Shown here one piece after another: positions 1 through 11,034 of a DNA stretch of 64,000 nucleotides. Where the stretch lies: assembly GCA_965153455.1 (NCBI GenBank), contig OZ234500.1:16305579-16369578 (forward strand). The letters are read 5' to 3'. The DNA is from Sphagnum compactum (Eukaryota; Bryophyta; Sphagnopsida; Sphagnales). The translations under genes were made by a program, and so were the position numbers. Below the pieces are notes generated by a model. It did no database searches. It saw only the letters and a program-made list of their open reading frames with translations, and was not told the origin of the DNA. The number at the start of each line of letters is the position of its first letter. The stretch's first letter is position 1.

Positions 1-278
1 TCAAGATCTCTAAGTCTTGTGCATCATGTTGGTAGGTTTGCATATGTCTCATGTGAGAGGAGGACAAGACCTGTTTCTGAAGTTAACAATTTTTTCATGA
101 ACAGGGCAACATTAAACTGGAGGATGGGGAGATAGTTTGTGTGCTGGTTGGAGGGTGATCTCTCTGACAAAAGAAAAGAAAACCTTGGCTCTTCTCAATT
201 CTTTTCTGATGAGTACGCTGCTCCAACACTCTTCATTGGTTTTGCTTGCTCCAAAGTTGTGTAACTCTGACAGCCGCC

Positions 279-2191
279 ATGGTCAAGGAAAAGGGACCAG
301 AGCATGCCCACGTTGTCCAGCAGGAGGAACCCAAGACCCCTGGGGAAAGCACTAAGGTCAAATGCAAGTACTGTGAACTTGTCTTCACCGCCACAGCAAC
401 CAGGATTCGTGCACATCTTCTAGGGTGGACTGGATCTGGTGTGCGAGCTTGTGACAAAGTCCCCCCGGTGGTTACACACCAGTTTGAGGAGCTGGAGAAG
501 GAAAAGAAGGAAAAGGAGTTCAAGAAGCGGAAGGTTGAGCAGCTTGACAAGCTGTCCAGTGGGGAGGCTGTCAATCCTAAGAAGCAAAGCACCTTGAAGG
601 CTGCCTTCTCCAAGCAGGATTGCTCGAAGGTTGACCAGCTTTGGGGTCGAGCATTTTATGCCAATGGGCTCTCTTTCCGTTTAGCAAAGGATCCTCACTT
701 CAAGGCAGCTGTGGCAGCAACAGCAAGCTTTGGGGAGTCATATCCAGGGCCTCCTTCTGTGGACAGGCTGCGAACAACCATTCAGGAGCGTGAGAAACAG
801 GTCTGTCGGGATGGCTTGGCCTCCTTCCAAGAGTATCTTCAGCTGACAGGGGCAACGATTACCAGTGACGGGTGGTCTGATGTGCGTAGGCGCCCTTTGT
901 TAAATATGCTCGTGTCTTTTCGAAGGGGGAAATGTTCCTCAAGGCGGTTGATACGGGGGGTGAAACAAAGGACGCTGCTTATATTGCTGGACAGTTGATT
1001 GATTGCATCCAGGAGGTTGGTGCAGACAACGTCATCCAAGTTGTTACAAACAGTGCGGGAGTCTGCAAAGCTGCTGGCAGGCTGGTTGAGCAAAAGTTCT
1101 CTTGGATAACATGGACGTCGTGCACCCCACATTGTCTGGACCTGCTCCTTGAAGATGTGGGGAAGCTGCCATGGGCTGCAGAGGTGGTTGCAGAGGCAAA
1201 GGCGGTGGTGAAATTCATCACAAATCACCACCAGAGTCAGGCGCTATTTCGCGGGAAGTCTGCGTTGGATTTGCTGAAGCCGGCAGACACGCGTTTTGCC
1301 ACCAACTTCATCATGCTGGACCGCATGCTAGAGGTGAGAGAGGCGTTGCAAGAGCTGGTTGTCGGCCGGGAGTGGAGGGAGTGGAACAGGAAGTCCAATC
1401 ATTCGGATGACGAGGACGAAGTGAGGGACTGTGTCTTGCGGAGCGGATTCTGGAAGAACCTGGAAAAGGTGCTAGCATTGACAAAGGGGACGGTGGCTCT
1501 GCTGCGGGAGTGCGATCGGGGGGTGCCAATCGCAGGAAAGGTCTATGTGGCAATGTTCAATTGCGGACAGGAACTGGAGGCCCTGAGGGACGGCACCTCG
1601 GAGTACTGTCCTGGGATCAAGGTCTCTGCTCAGAAGTATGCACAGGTGCATGCAATATGGGAGAAGCATTGGGAGATGTTGCACAGCGACATGCATGCCG
1701 CTAGGTATGTTCTTGACCCGGAGTATCAGTCTCCAGGTAATGGGCAGCATAGCAACGTAGAAGTGATGCGAGGGTTTCACAACATTGTTGAGAAGCTTCT
1801 GCCTGACGTTGAGGATCAGGTCAAGGCAATCGAACAGCTAGCTAAGTACAAGAACTCGGAGGGAGAGTTTGGCCGCCCGTTCGTCAAGGCAAGTGCTAAG
1901 AAGTTGCCAGGCTGGAAGTGGTGGGTGGAATTTGGCTGAGAGTGCCCCGAGCTGCAGAGCGTGGCGCAGAAGGTGCTAAGCTAGATCTCATGCGCGTCTG
2001 CATGCGAGAAAAACTGGAGCACCTACGACTTTATCCACAACAAAAAGCGCAATCGTCTGCGACCAGACAGGGCAAACGATCTGGTGGAGGTGTTCTCTAA
2101 CCTGCGTCTGATCAGCAAGGTGAATAACATCGAGTATGAGGAGCAGATGGTGGCATGGGACAGCGGAGAGGAGGAATTGGAGGAAGAGTGA
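279..2191 (+). pseudogene. hAT-superfamily transposase, broken
   Basis: Start ATG at 279 sits in a strong Kozak context (GCCGCCATGG). The first frame (279-~917) gives a BED zinc finger (CKYC near residue 33, then the RAHLLG stretch and a later Cys) and the start of the DUF659 catalytic region (TSDGWSD). Around the T run at 917-920 the frame shifts by one base; the second frame carries the hAT CxxH motif region (SCTPHCLDLLLEDVGK) and RFAT. TGA at 1937-1939 and TAG at 1982-1984 then interrupt it, but the same frame resumes as the hAT C-terminal dimerisation domain (NWSTYDFIH) to TGA 2189-2191. Both stops are one C-to-T change from a sense codon. The second catalytic Asp, expected in VVTDxA, reads Asn (VVTNSA). 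The family cuts and pastes DNA; this copy should be inactive. Terminal inverted repeats were not found, and the left end may lie outside the window. Confidence 0.88.
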
Positions 2192-2640
2192 AGCACGGGT
2201 GAGCTTGGCAAAATATTGGATTGTGTCCTTTTTTTGGTGAATCTAGTGTGCTGGAGCTCAAGAAAGTTTAAAAGCTATTAGATTTTGCAGTCAGGTCAAA
2301 ACTTTTTCTAGTTTGTGCAATCCAATCAGATGTGGTATGCAGCTCAACTAGTTCTGATGTAGGGCTTGACTGCATGCATTTGTTTTTTTAATCTTTTTGG
2401 GTGGTATGATGTCGAATATGCTTGGTGGTAAAGTGAAGACAGGCTGATTTGTCCATCCAGGATAGAAGTCTGATAATGTTTTAAAGTTGATCAACAATAT
2501 AAAAGCTTGAGGAAGATTCATTCAGCATTTGCTAGAGAGTGACTTCATTGGTATTTGCTGTCCTACCGAATTTGCTTGATGGTAAAGTTAGGATAGGCTG
2601 ATTTGTCCATCCAGGATATAAGCCTAATAATGTAAGCTTA
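2192..2640. other. Non-coding, short internal repeat
   Basis: No gene seen. A motif of about 45 bases (core CTGATTTGTCCATCCAGGAT) occurs near 2441 and again near 2594, spaced about 153 bases, with similar flanks. It adjoins the dispersed repeat to the right and may be part of the same element. Confidence 0.5.
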
Positions 2641-2753
2641 ACATGCCCACGAATGTTTACCGAATGTTCACCGGTTGATCTATAAATTTTTTTAAAATTC
2701 TTGCTTCTTTGGGCTTCCATAACATTCCCGCACTAAGAATGTCATAATTATGG
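2641..2753 (-). repeat. Dispersed repeat, second copy at 47.8 kb; possible LTR fragment
   Basis: About 110 bases match 47815-47930 closely (shared cores TTGATCTATAAATTTTTTT and GGGCTTCCATAACATTC). Read on the minus strand it contains TGTTATGGAAGCCC after a purine-rich stretch, which could be the start of an LTR beside a polypurine tract, but no paired LTR was found. The two copies diverge abruptly on both sides. Confidence 0.55.
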
Positions 2754-3064
2754 TATGATTAGTACATAGTTATGAAATCTATGTTCTTGGTTGCAAAACT
2801 ATTCTTTCACCTTTCTGTTGGCTATGCAAGCCTCACTATTCTCCTACCATGATCTAAACACAAACAACACCAAAACCATTCAAAACCAAAAACCTTTCAA
2901 AATCAAAACTTCAATTCTCACAAATTTTGCATTCATATCATAACTTTGTTCAAATGAAGGTGTTTCCCAATGTCACAAACACCCCTTTAAATACTAACAA
3001 AAAGGAAACAAGTCAAGAAACTTCCTAAAGCCTATCCACCACAAGGTTTCCCAAATAATTAAAA

Positions 3065-3418
3065 GGAAACAAAATCACAAGGAAACAAAATCACATGGAT
3101 GTGATTCCACAATTAATCACAAGGAACAATATCACATGGATGTGATTTCATAATTAATCACAAGGAAACAACATCACATGGTTCCCCATGTGATTCCACA
3201 ATTAATCACAAGGAAACATCACATGGTTCCCCATGTGATTCCACAATTAATCACAAGGAACAACATCACATGGGGAACCATGTGATTCCACAATTAATCA
3301 TAAGAAAACAACATCACATGGTTCCCCATGTGATTCCACAATTAATCACAAGAAAACAACATCACATGGTTCCCCATGTGATTCCACAATTAATCACAAG
3401 GAACAACATCACATGGTG
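3065..3418. repeat. Palindromic minisatellite
   Basis: About seven tandem units of 40-52 bases. Each joins a linker (ATTCCACAATTAATCACAAG) to a palindromic core. Most cores read CACATGGTTCCCCATGTG; the two leftmost lack the spacer (CACATGGATGTG) and one near 3267-3284 has it reversed (CACATGGGGAACCATGTG). Unit length drifts through changes in the AAACAAC linker. No ORF is kept through the array. Confidence 0.85.
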
Positions 3419-3570
3419 CACATGACATAAGTCATTGCACCATGACCAAATTATGAAATCCTATCACTCAACTTATCCCTTTAAACAATTACCTAAGTAA
3501 TTGTGTAATCAAGTTACACATCAAGTTACAGTAGCATTAAAGACCATTTTTCCACGCAGTGGTGACAGCA

Positions 3571-3693
3571 GGTAACTAGGGTGGCTTCAGCACATGTTTG
3601 CCAATTAATTAATTACTTTTGAAATTCCATTCCCGAAAATAGAACATTCAAAAATATTTCAAAAGATTCTTCATTTTCGTCCACAAAATTTTG
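3571..3693 (+). repeat. Direct repeat flanking Helitron-like end (left copy)
   Basis: This stretch (containing CTTCAGCACATGTTTGCCAA and ATAGAACATTCAA) recurs at about 5565-5668 in the same orientation. In both places it lies just left of a Helitron-like terminus, at 3720 and 5859, so a larger segment was probably duplicated and later interrupted. Confidence 0.65.
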
Positions 3694-3719
3694 GTCTTGG
3701 GAGTTACAATATTAGTGTA

Positions 3720-4668
3720 CTAGTTTGAACCCCGTGCCTAATGCACAGGTGTGTTATTTCAACAATGTTTGGTTCATGTTTTAGTTTTTTTAAAAACTTT
3801 TATCTTTTTTATTTATTATTTTTATGTGTTTTCTGTTTTTATTATTATTTTGTATAATAAAAATAAAGTGTTTCTTTTTCACTTTTGTATTTTTGTTTAT
3901 TTGGATGCAAGTTTGAAGTTTGGAGAAAGAAGACACACCTCATTCTTTTTCAAGTAGGGTTTTTCTTCATTATTATAAGTTTTATTTTTTTAATTTTCTA
4001 CTCTTTATTTGGTTTCTTCGTTTTTGTAAATTTTTTTTTATAATGATTTTACTGTATTTCCCTTTCCTTCTTTCATTTGTTTCCATTCCTTTTTTATAGT
4101 TTTTGTGTTTTTACTTTTTTTGTTTATGTTTGTTTCATGTTTTAATTTTTTCCATTCTTATTTTGTCTATCTTCATTTATTTTTTCTATTTTTATGCGTT
4201 TATTTATTTATTTAGTTTCTATTTTCTTTTCCAAAAAAATTCTAGTTTTTCTAAATTTTTATAATAAAAATAATTAAAAAAAATATTTTTGATTGATTGG
4301 ATGCAGGTTTGAAGTTTGGAAAAAGAAGACAAACCTTTTTTTTTTTCCAAGTATGGTTTTTTTTTTCTTTCTTTTGCTCTTTATTTTGTTTCTTATTTTT
4401 TGTCATCTATTTTTTGATTTTCTTTTAAGATTATTTTACTGTATTTCCCTTTTTTGTTTCATGTTTAAGTGTTTACAAAAAGTTTCTATTTAAAGTGTTT
4501 TTCTGTTTTTATTTTTTTCTAGTTTTTTCCCTTTTTGAAATATATATTTGTTCTGTTTGGATGGATGACGGGACGGATGACGAGATGGAAGAAAGGATTG
4601 ATGGATGGAAAGCTTCATTTCATCCCGAAGCTTCACGACCACGACGTCCTTTACTATATATATACAGA
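3720..4668 (-). mobile_element. Non-autonomous Helitron-like element
   Basis: Read on the minus strand, the 3' end has a GC-rich hairpin (GTGCATTAGGCAC with flanking C/G) followed after a few bases by CTAG ending at 3720, the Helitron layout of hairpin then CTRR. The other end, near 4668, reads TCTGTATATATATAGTAAAGG, resembling Helitron 5' termini that start with TC. The inside is T-rich and holds an imperfect duplication of about 390 bases: GGTTTGAAGTTTGGA-type blocks near 3907 and 4303. No Rep/helicase is present. The expected A and T flanking bases are only partly met. Confidence 0.5.
4613..4660 (+). repeat. 48-bp inverted repeat, arm 1 (arm 2 at 7146-7193)
   Basis: The arm around GAAGCTTCACGACCACGA is the reverse complement of 7146-7193 with about two mismatches. 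It probably marks the 5' ends of two related elements in opposite orientation rather than TIRs of one element. Confidence 0.8.
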
Positions 4669-4702
4669 GGGTGTTGTGTGTAGGTGTGCAAAAAAAATGT
4701 TA

Positions 4703-4983
4703 TGGCCAATGAAATTGCTGGATTTGATTGTCTGAATTCTTCTTCTTAGTTATCTTGAGTAAACTAACAGTTAAATATGTAATGGCGTGTGGTAGTTTTA
4801 TGAGAATTTTAGAGGACCAATGGAAATGGTAAAAATGGACCATTATTTTCAACTTTCAGCAGAATAGGGTAGTGTGTAGTCCTGAAGAAGTTTTTATTCA
4901 GGCCAATGGGATTGCTGCATTTGATGGTCTGAATTTGTTTTCTTAGTTATCTTGAGTGAAACTAACAGTTCAATGTGTAACAG
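4703..4983 (+). repeat. Direct duplication of about 83 bases
   Basis: 4703-4785 and 4901-4983 are similar (shared TTCTTAGTTATCTTGAGT and AACTAACAGTT), offset by about 198 bases. Non-coding. Confidence 0.7.
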
Positions 4984-5564
4984 CTACTTACGCCAAGATC
5001 ACAAAGCACTCAGGATGGCGTATGCTGGTGGAGACAGCAAACTGTGAAAACCTGAAATCCTTGTTAGCCTTTGCTGGTGCACGAGCTCTGTCACCTTGAA
5101 AGCCTCCTCTGCCTGCCCAAAGTTCTACCCTTTCCTGGCTTGCCTTATTTTTTTTAGCATTTTCACAACTGTTATTTTTTCCACTCCTTATTCAGCATAT
5201 TATTCAAAATATTTCAAATACTTCTTGTTGCTTTGAAATTTTGAAAAAATTTGATTATTTTGATAAAATAGTATATACCCCCATGAAATGTTAATTTTTG
5301 AAATCATTTCATATTTTTAAAATTCTGAAAAAAATATTGCATGCTGGTTGGGCCTGTTGGGAGAAAACCTGGGCAGGCAGAGGGCAGCAGGCCAGTTCGC
5401 TGCTGGTTACTGCATGTTCGTGACGCATACGATCGCCACTCCTTCGCCAGCGTCAGAAAAGATGCTGGCGTTTGCCACCACCACCACAGTTCATGTGCGA
5501 ACACCATGGTGGTGGTGGTGCTGGATAGTGCTCAATGGGGGGTAGATAGCCTCTCACATACATG

Positions 5565-5668
5565 GGCAGCTTCAGCACATGTCTGCCAATTCACTAATTA
5601 CTTTTGAAACTTCATTCCCAAAAATAGAACATTCAAGAATATTTTTGAGTTTCGTCCACAAAAATTTG
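5565..5668 (+). repeat. Direct repeat flanking Helitron-like end (right copy)
   Basis: Second copy of the 3571-3693 sequence. It ends about 190 bases before the second Helitron-like terminus at 5859. Confidence 0.65.
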
Positions 5669-5858
5669 CCTCTTTTCACCCATTTCCTTCTTTGACACCT
5701 TAGTACCTTGGCCAGTTTGACATTAATTATATTATTTTCAGCAATGTTGAAATTTTCAAAAATTATTTCTTCCAAATCAAAGAATATTGTGAAGGAAAAT
5801 AGTGAATATTTAAGACTATTTCATTTGTTGAAAGGAATGTTTCAAAATTAATTAATTA

Positions 5859-6975
5859 CTAGTGTGAACCCCGTGCCTAATGCACAGGGTGTGTGTATTT
5901 GACGGTACATATTACAAAATTACAACTACAAACTACAGTTCCAAAATAACAGCGTCCGCACAGTTTCACATAGCCAAACAAAATGGCCGCTCTCAAGGGC
6001 CGCCCGTTTGCCCGGTTCCAGACCGGTCGATTTTATTCCCTCCCACGCATCGCACCGTTTTGGCTACCTTGTCGCCTACGTCAGTGCGCTTACACCTCTG
6101 CTGCCTCCCGGAAGCTTTGCTTGCAGCGGCAGCGATGGCGTCCCTTGGTCTACACCTCCTCCTGGTTGCTTCTCCTTCATCTTCTGTAGGAACCCAATAG
6201 CCCGTTACCGTCGTCTCCTGTTCCGCTGTCTCGTGTGCTTGGCTACTAAAGAGTGTGCTGTGTCCATTGTTGCGTTCTTGCACCTTGGCTTGCGCCTTTG
6301 TTTTGGTCGGTTCAGGGTTTCGACGGGTTCAGGGTTTGGTTTCAGGGTAGTTAATGCGAAGAAGAAGAAGAAAGAAACAAAGAAACAAAGAAGTCCTTCG
6401 TCTCCTCCTCATCTGCGGATACGATCAATCTCTCTACTGCACACTTGCACGCCCAAATACACACCCACAAAAGCAAGCAACAAAAGCGAAAGAACAAACG
6501 CAATCGACAATTGCGCAAGAAATGCTTCGTTGCAACGCTCTGAGAGCTTATTCGGCCATCGCTAACTATGGTCAGGTCAATGCATAACCTAACCACAGTT
6601 ATTACATCCGTGCTTTCATCTTAGTAAAGATTTTGCCCCTGTTTTGTTTTTTCCCACTTCCATTTAATGTTTGAACCCCCAAAAACATACGTGTAGGGTA
6701 AAGCCCATAGCCACCGGCTTTACTGGAATAGGGGGGCTCTGTAAGGGGAAGCTGAGCACAGACCCAATTTTAGTAAAGGCTATAGCCAAGGGCCTTTTTT
6801 TTTGGGCCGAACTGGTTTAGGGTTTAGGGCCACACACTGTCGTTGGATGAGGATTAGACTGCCAGTTTTCATCCAGTCAGACAGGAGTTTCCGCCAGATT
6901 TCTAGACGTGGACAGTAGCTACTGTCCGTCCGGAGTCAGGGGAAGGAACTTTCTTCCTTTACAATATATAATATG
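5859..6975 (-). mobile_element. Second Helitron-like element, GC-rich interior
   Basis: 5859-5890 repeats the terminus at 3720: CTAG, then GAACCCCGTGCCTAATGCAC as the hairpin, all in minus-strand orientation. The far end is uncertain; TTCCTTTACAATATATAATA at about 6950 resembles the first element's other end. Inside is an unusually GC-rich stretch (5980-6330) and AG-rich sequence (6355-6400), unlike the AT-rich surroundings, suggesting acquired gene sequence. Right boundary is low confidence. Confidence 0.35.
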
Positions 6976-7105
6976 ACAAACAGACATGTGTTGAAATGCC
7001 CAATGTACTACCATATGCTTCTTGTGACAGGAGGGGGTCAGGAACATCGAACTGATGTTCCCCTTGTGGTTCGGCCTCTTGAGTGGTTCTTTTCACTTCT
7101 TGAAG
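6520..7105 (+). pseudogene. Possible captured exons of an unidentified gene
   Basis: At 6520 an ATG opens a short frame (MLRCNALRAYSAIANYGQ...), Arg/Ala/Ser-rich like an organelle-targeting leader. At 7031-7105 a 25-codon open exon-like block (EGVRNIELMFPLWFGLLSG...) is bounded by GTGACAG on the left and AAG|GTGGGT on the right, a good acceptor and donor in phase 0. The two may be the first exons of one gene or unrelated. I do not recognise the protein. The Helitron-like ends nearby make gene capture a reasonable explanation, but an ordinary gene relic is equally possible. Confidence 0.3.
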
Positions 7106-7145
7106 GTGGGTCCTTCCATTTAATTCAGCATGTTCAAAATAATTT

Positions 7146-7193
7146 TATATAGTAAAGGACATCGTGGTCGTGAAGCTTCAGGATGAAATGAAG
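7146..7193 (-). repeat. 48-bp inverted repeat, arm 2
   Basis: Reverse complement of 4613-4660. It starts TATATAGTAAAGGAC, so if it is a Helitron-type 5' end the element extends to the right; no matching 3' hairpin was seen there. Confidence 0.75.
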
Positions 7194-7740
7194 ATAGACA
7201 AAATAAAGAATCATATGATGAAGAAGGGAAGGGATGGAGATAAAAACAATGAGACAAGAGAATAGTGAAAGAAAATGGAGCCAAGCAGGAGGAGAGAGAG
7301 CCTCTGTCATTGGAGTGTGTGTGTGTGATGTGCAGATTCTCAGTTAAAGGGCTTGCTTAGCAGGCCCACTAAAAATCTCTTGTCACTCACCACCATATCT
7401 CTTCACCATCATCATCCACTGTGTAATGATCAGAGTGTGTGTGGCCCTGCATGTTTGTGTGAGTTCTACTAAATTTGACCCATTATTGCAACACCCTTTT
7501 CAGACCTATCACCAGTGTTGGTCGCCGATCTACTTATAAACATACCAGCCTGGTGTGTAGGTATTGAATTTTAAAAAAAAAACTCATACCAGCCTGGTGT
7601 TGCTGTTGGATTTTTTTTAAAAAAAATTGATAGCTGGTCCTGGCATTGGGTCCTTTCTGAAACTTTCATGCAAGCCTTATCTTGTATTGGGTTCAAAACT
7701 GATTTTTGGTTGGAATGTAGCAAGTATGTATGTACCTAAC

Positions 7741-8121
7741 AGCATCTCCATCAGTGCTCAGTATGTGAACCTGCACAATAAAATCGGGTGAAGAAAAGTC
7801 AAAATACGTCGGTTTGGCTCAGGAAACTGGTTTTGTCACAGCATAATTGCACAATTTGCCACCCTTGCTAAAAGGCGTAGTAACCCTCTGCACCTGCAGA
7901 AAAGAGTGTAATAAATGTGATCTGACTACTCCTCAGTGTTTCTCATTGGCCCATCATAATAATTGGTCTAGGTGGTTTGCTACTATTTATTAGTAGTCCC
8001 CCCCCATCGATTTGCTGTCCCTGTTTCAGTTTTATGGGTGGAGTTGCAAAAAAGTAAATAATTAAACTTGGATGTGAAAAATATTTTTGCAGGGACACAT
8101 ACTGAGCACGGCCAGAGATCC
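7741..8121. mobile_element. MITE, copy 1
   Basis: About 380 bases with imperfect terminal inverted repeats: AGCATCTCCATCAGTGCTCA at the left and a right end near 8087-8121 with TGCAGGGACACATACTGAGC. No coding capacity. Superfamily not assigned; no clear target-site duplication. Confidence 0.6.
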
Positions 8122-8235
8122 ACCTCTCTGATAATGAGACTTTTAAGGCATATATATACGTATATTATTTCAGGTACCTAACACGGTAGTATTTGTACAA
8201 GGATACAATTGCCTCAGGTCATACCAGCATATAGA

Positions 8236-8405
8236 GCATCTCCACCAATGCTCAGTATGGGACCCTGCACAAATATTTCTCACATCCAAGTTTGAGTTAC
8301 TAACTTTTTTCCAACCCCACCTGTGAAACGCAGACTGGGACTGCAATAGGTGGGAGACTACTAATAGCAACCCACTCGGACCAATCAAACTATCTACCCA
8401 ATCAT
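8236..8405. mobile_element. MITE, copy 2, inverted and probably truncated
   Basis: Starts AGCATCTCCACCAATGCTCA and matches the reverse complement of about 7950-8109, so it is the same family in opposite orientation. The far terminus is not seen where expected (about 8616), so it is truncated or has diverged. Together the two copies make a long imperfect inverted repeat. Confidence 0.6.
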
Positions 8406-10560
8406 AAACAAATAGAAGCTGATTTCTCAAGTTTCCTCTTTTCTTGGGTGTCATCTTCATCTCAGTTTGCCATCTGCCACTTTTCTGTTTCTTGTCTCCC
8501 CTCCCTCCCAACCAAATTTGATCTCTTGGGAACTTTGGCACACCTAGCGTTAGGTGGGTGTTTACCGTATAAAGGTTCAAGACCTACAGGTCGATCTTCA
8601 ATTGAATCTCGACTAAGACATAATTAAGTTACACTCTCGTATAACATTCACACATCATACAAGACACTTCGACAATACAAAAGATAAGACTTGCATGTTT
8701 TTGGGCTAGAACAACTCATGTGCTTAAAACTTGATGTTCATGTGGGTTACAACTAATTGGGAGTTTATCACATGTGTTTGAAAATCTTGTTTCATACGAA
8801 TCATTCCTCAAAATTATGGACATTTTTTTTGGGGTATGTTTTCATAATCAAAATGACACATAAATTTAATTGTGACATAGTTTGATTACATAAAAGACTT
8901 ATTTCAAAACTTAACACAAAATAACAACATGAAATGATGAAAGAGAGGATGAGCTTGAAATTTCACTCGCCATCTTTTATATATTTGAAAGGAAGAATGG
9001 ATGAATTATCAACCCCATCCGTCTACATTTAGTAGAAGTTACCATTCATCAACTTAAAGCTAATAAAATTATATCACATACTTACATTTTGAAATTATCA
9101 TCCTTCTCTAAATGAAACACTAAATTATTTGAAATTTATTTCTTAAGATCTAATCAAATCGCATAATTAACTTTCAATTATGTTAACTCAAATTACTTAA
9201 TTAACTAATTCTTGAGTCCAAGCTTAAATTCTTAATCAAAATATTTTCAAATTAAAATCCCTAAGTTGTATTATTTATTTCCCCATACTTACCATCCTTT
9301 TACCCCTACTTCATAATATTATTATTTACAATCCCTCCTCATGGTAACCCGTTTCTATGCTACAAGTGTAAGGTTAATTATCTCATTCAAACAAGCAATG
9401 ATTTAAAGTTTCATTATGTCCCCCATTATGTGATCATCCGAGGTGAAACTTTGAACAACCCCACAATGAATTTTTCACTTATTTCATGATTTTTCAATTC
9501 AATGTTACATTCAATTGACCTAGGTTGAAAAAAAAATCTTTAAATCATCATCAATTCAACAACCAAAGCACATTCAACTAAGCAAAGATTTTGAGATCAT
9601 CCTTCAATAGGTAATTGATTATTGCACCAAATAATCAAACCTTGAAATGCCCCCTATACAAAATGTCAATGATACAAAATGATTCAATTGTTTCAATTAA
9701 AACGCATAATTAACTAAAAAGTGGGCAAAATTTGTTAAAAGAAGAGAGAAGATGACATTGAAGAGAAGGTCAAAATATAACATAGTAGATTGAAAGGCCA
9801 ATGAATAGTGTTTTGTCATTGGCAAAAAAATTCATAAGATTTTTGAAAATTTTGGGTTTTTTGATTGCTTAATTTTGAAAAAAATGAAAAAAATGACGAA
9901 ATAATATAATTTGTACAGGAGTACTTTTATGCATGCAATGGTGACAGAAAGGGGATTCCATTTGTTCGGCCAAGTCACTTTCCCTCTCCTCACACCCTTT
10001 TCCAAGTACACTTTGGGCTCGCGTCCTCGGCTCACCCACTACGGCAACTACTTTGGTGAAATGATGACAAAAAAGGATTTCTATGTTCACCTTACTATTT
10101 CTGGACCCACTTTAAAAGAACCCACACGTGACAGTTGCAGGTGTACAGAGAGAATGGGACGGGACGGCTTGCCTCTCTTATTCCCTGGCTGCCCATTTGC
10201 CCATCAAAGAGCTTTTTGCCCCAACACATTTTGGGCCCTGTAGCCAATCAAATTCTATGAAGGCATAAATAAATCAAAACAAATTCTACAATAGTGATAT
10301 CATTTTCCTCCAGTAGGATAATTCTGTTAGAATTTTGTGTATTAACTTTATTTAGGGGAAGGTTTGAGTTTTCTTTATTTATTGGCCATGGACCAATCAA
10401 ATTAATAGAAGTAACAATAGGTAACCCTCAGTTTATTAAGTGTAAGTACCCACCCCCCCCTGGGCCACAGTGAACCACCCACCCACCAGCACAGCATGAA
10501 GGATGAATGGTAAGTGATCAGGAAACAGTTTTCTGTTGGTTCCAGTTCCCTAGCTAACCA
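8406..10560. other. Non-coding, AT-rich intergenic DNA
   Basis: No supported gene. AT-rich sequence to about 9900, then a somewhat GC-richer stretch (9950-10250) whose open frame has no recognisable domain. A CACGTG hexamer (G-box) occurs at 10125-10130, some 900 bases upstream of the terpene synthase; its relevance is unknown. Confidence 0.4.
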
Positions 10561-10590
10561 TGGTAGTTTACTCAGTTACTTTTTTGTTTC

Positions 10591-10636
10591 TACCTACCTA
10601 CTAACAACCCACAAGCAGGTTGTTAGCAGGTAGGTA
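10591..10636. repeat. Short foldback
   Basis: Arms of 19 bases (TACCTACCTACTAACAACC and its near-perfect reverse complement at 10618-10636, one mismatch) separated by 8 bases. It lies about 400 bases upstream of the terpene synthase start. Confidence 0.7.
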
Positions 10637-11034
10637 TTAAAAACAGCCTTGAGCTAAGTATGAACCATCTACTTACCTAGAAGTTGTCTATTTTCCTACC
10701 TATCTGCCTGTATATGAGACCTATTTCCTACAGGATTGGTTACCAAGATGAAACCAAATATTAACTCAGTTGAGGTTCATCCACAACTAAGTAATAGCAG
10801 ACATCCAGTGGATGGTGCACTGGTGGGTGGTGGTTCACTGTGGCCGCCCATGTGGTGACATCGCGATGCGTTCATCATCGAGTCTAAGAATATTCTCTTA
10901 CCTCCATAAAGTTTTTTTTTTTTGCAACTGTGAGATAAATTGGCGTTGGTTGCCTGGTATCACAACCATGGAATCATCACAAATCACTTTGACGTCTTCC
11001 AAGACCAATTTACTTCTTCATGAGAGTATCAATC

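Noticed and set aside
3065-3418. CRISPR-like alternation of repeats and spacers
   Set aside because: Units are contiguous, variable in length and the whole unit repeats; there are no unique spacers, and the context is a plant nucleus.
6008-6565. 185-residue ORF in the GC-rich patch
   Set aside because: Low-complexity Arg/Lys/Pro-rich translation with no domain and no conserved start; treated only as possible captured sequence.
9911-10243. 110-residue plus ORF upstream of the terpene synthase
   Set aside because: No domain and no splice or promoter context; likely chance in a locally GC-richer stretch.
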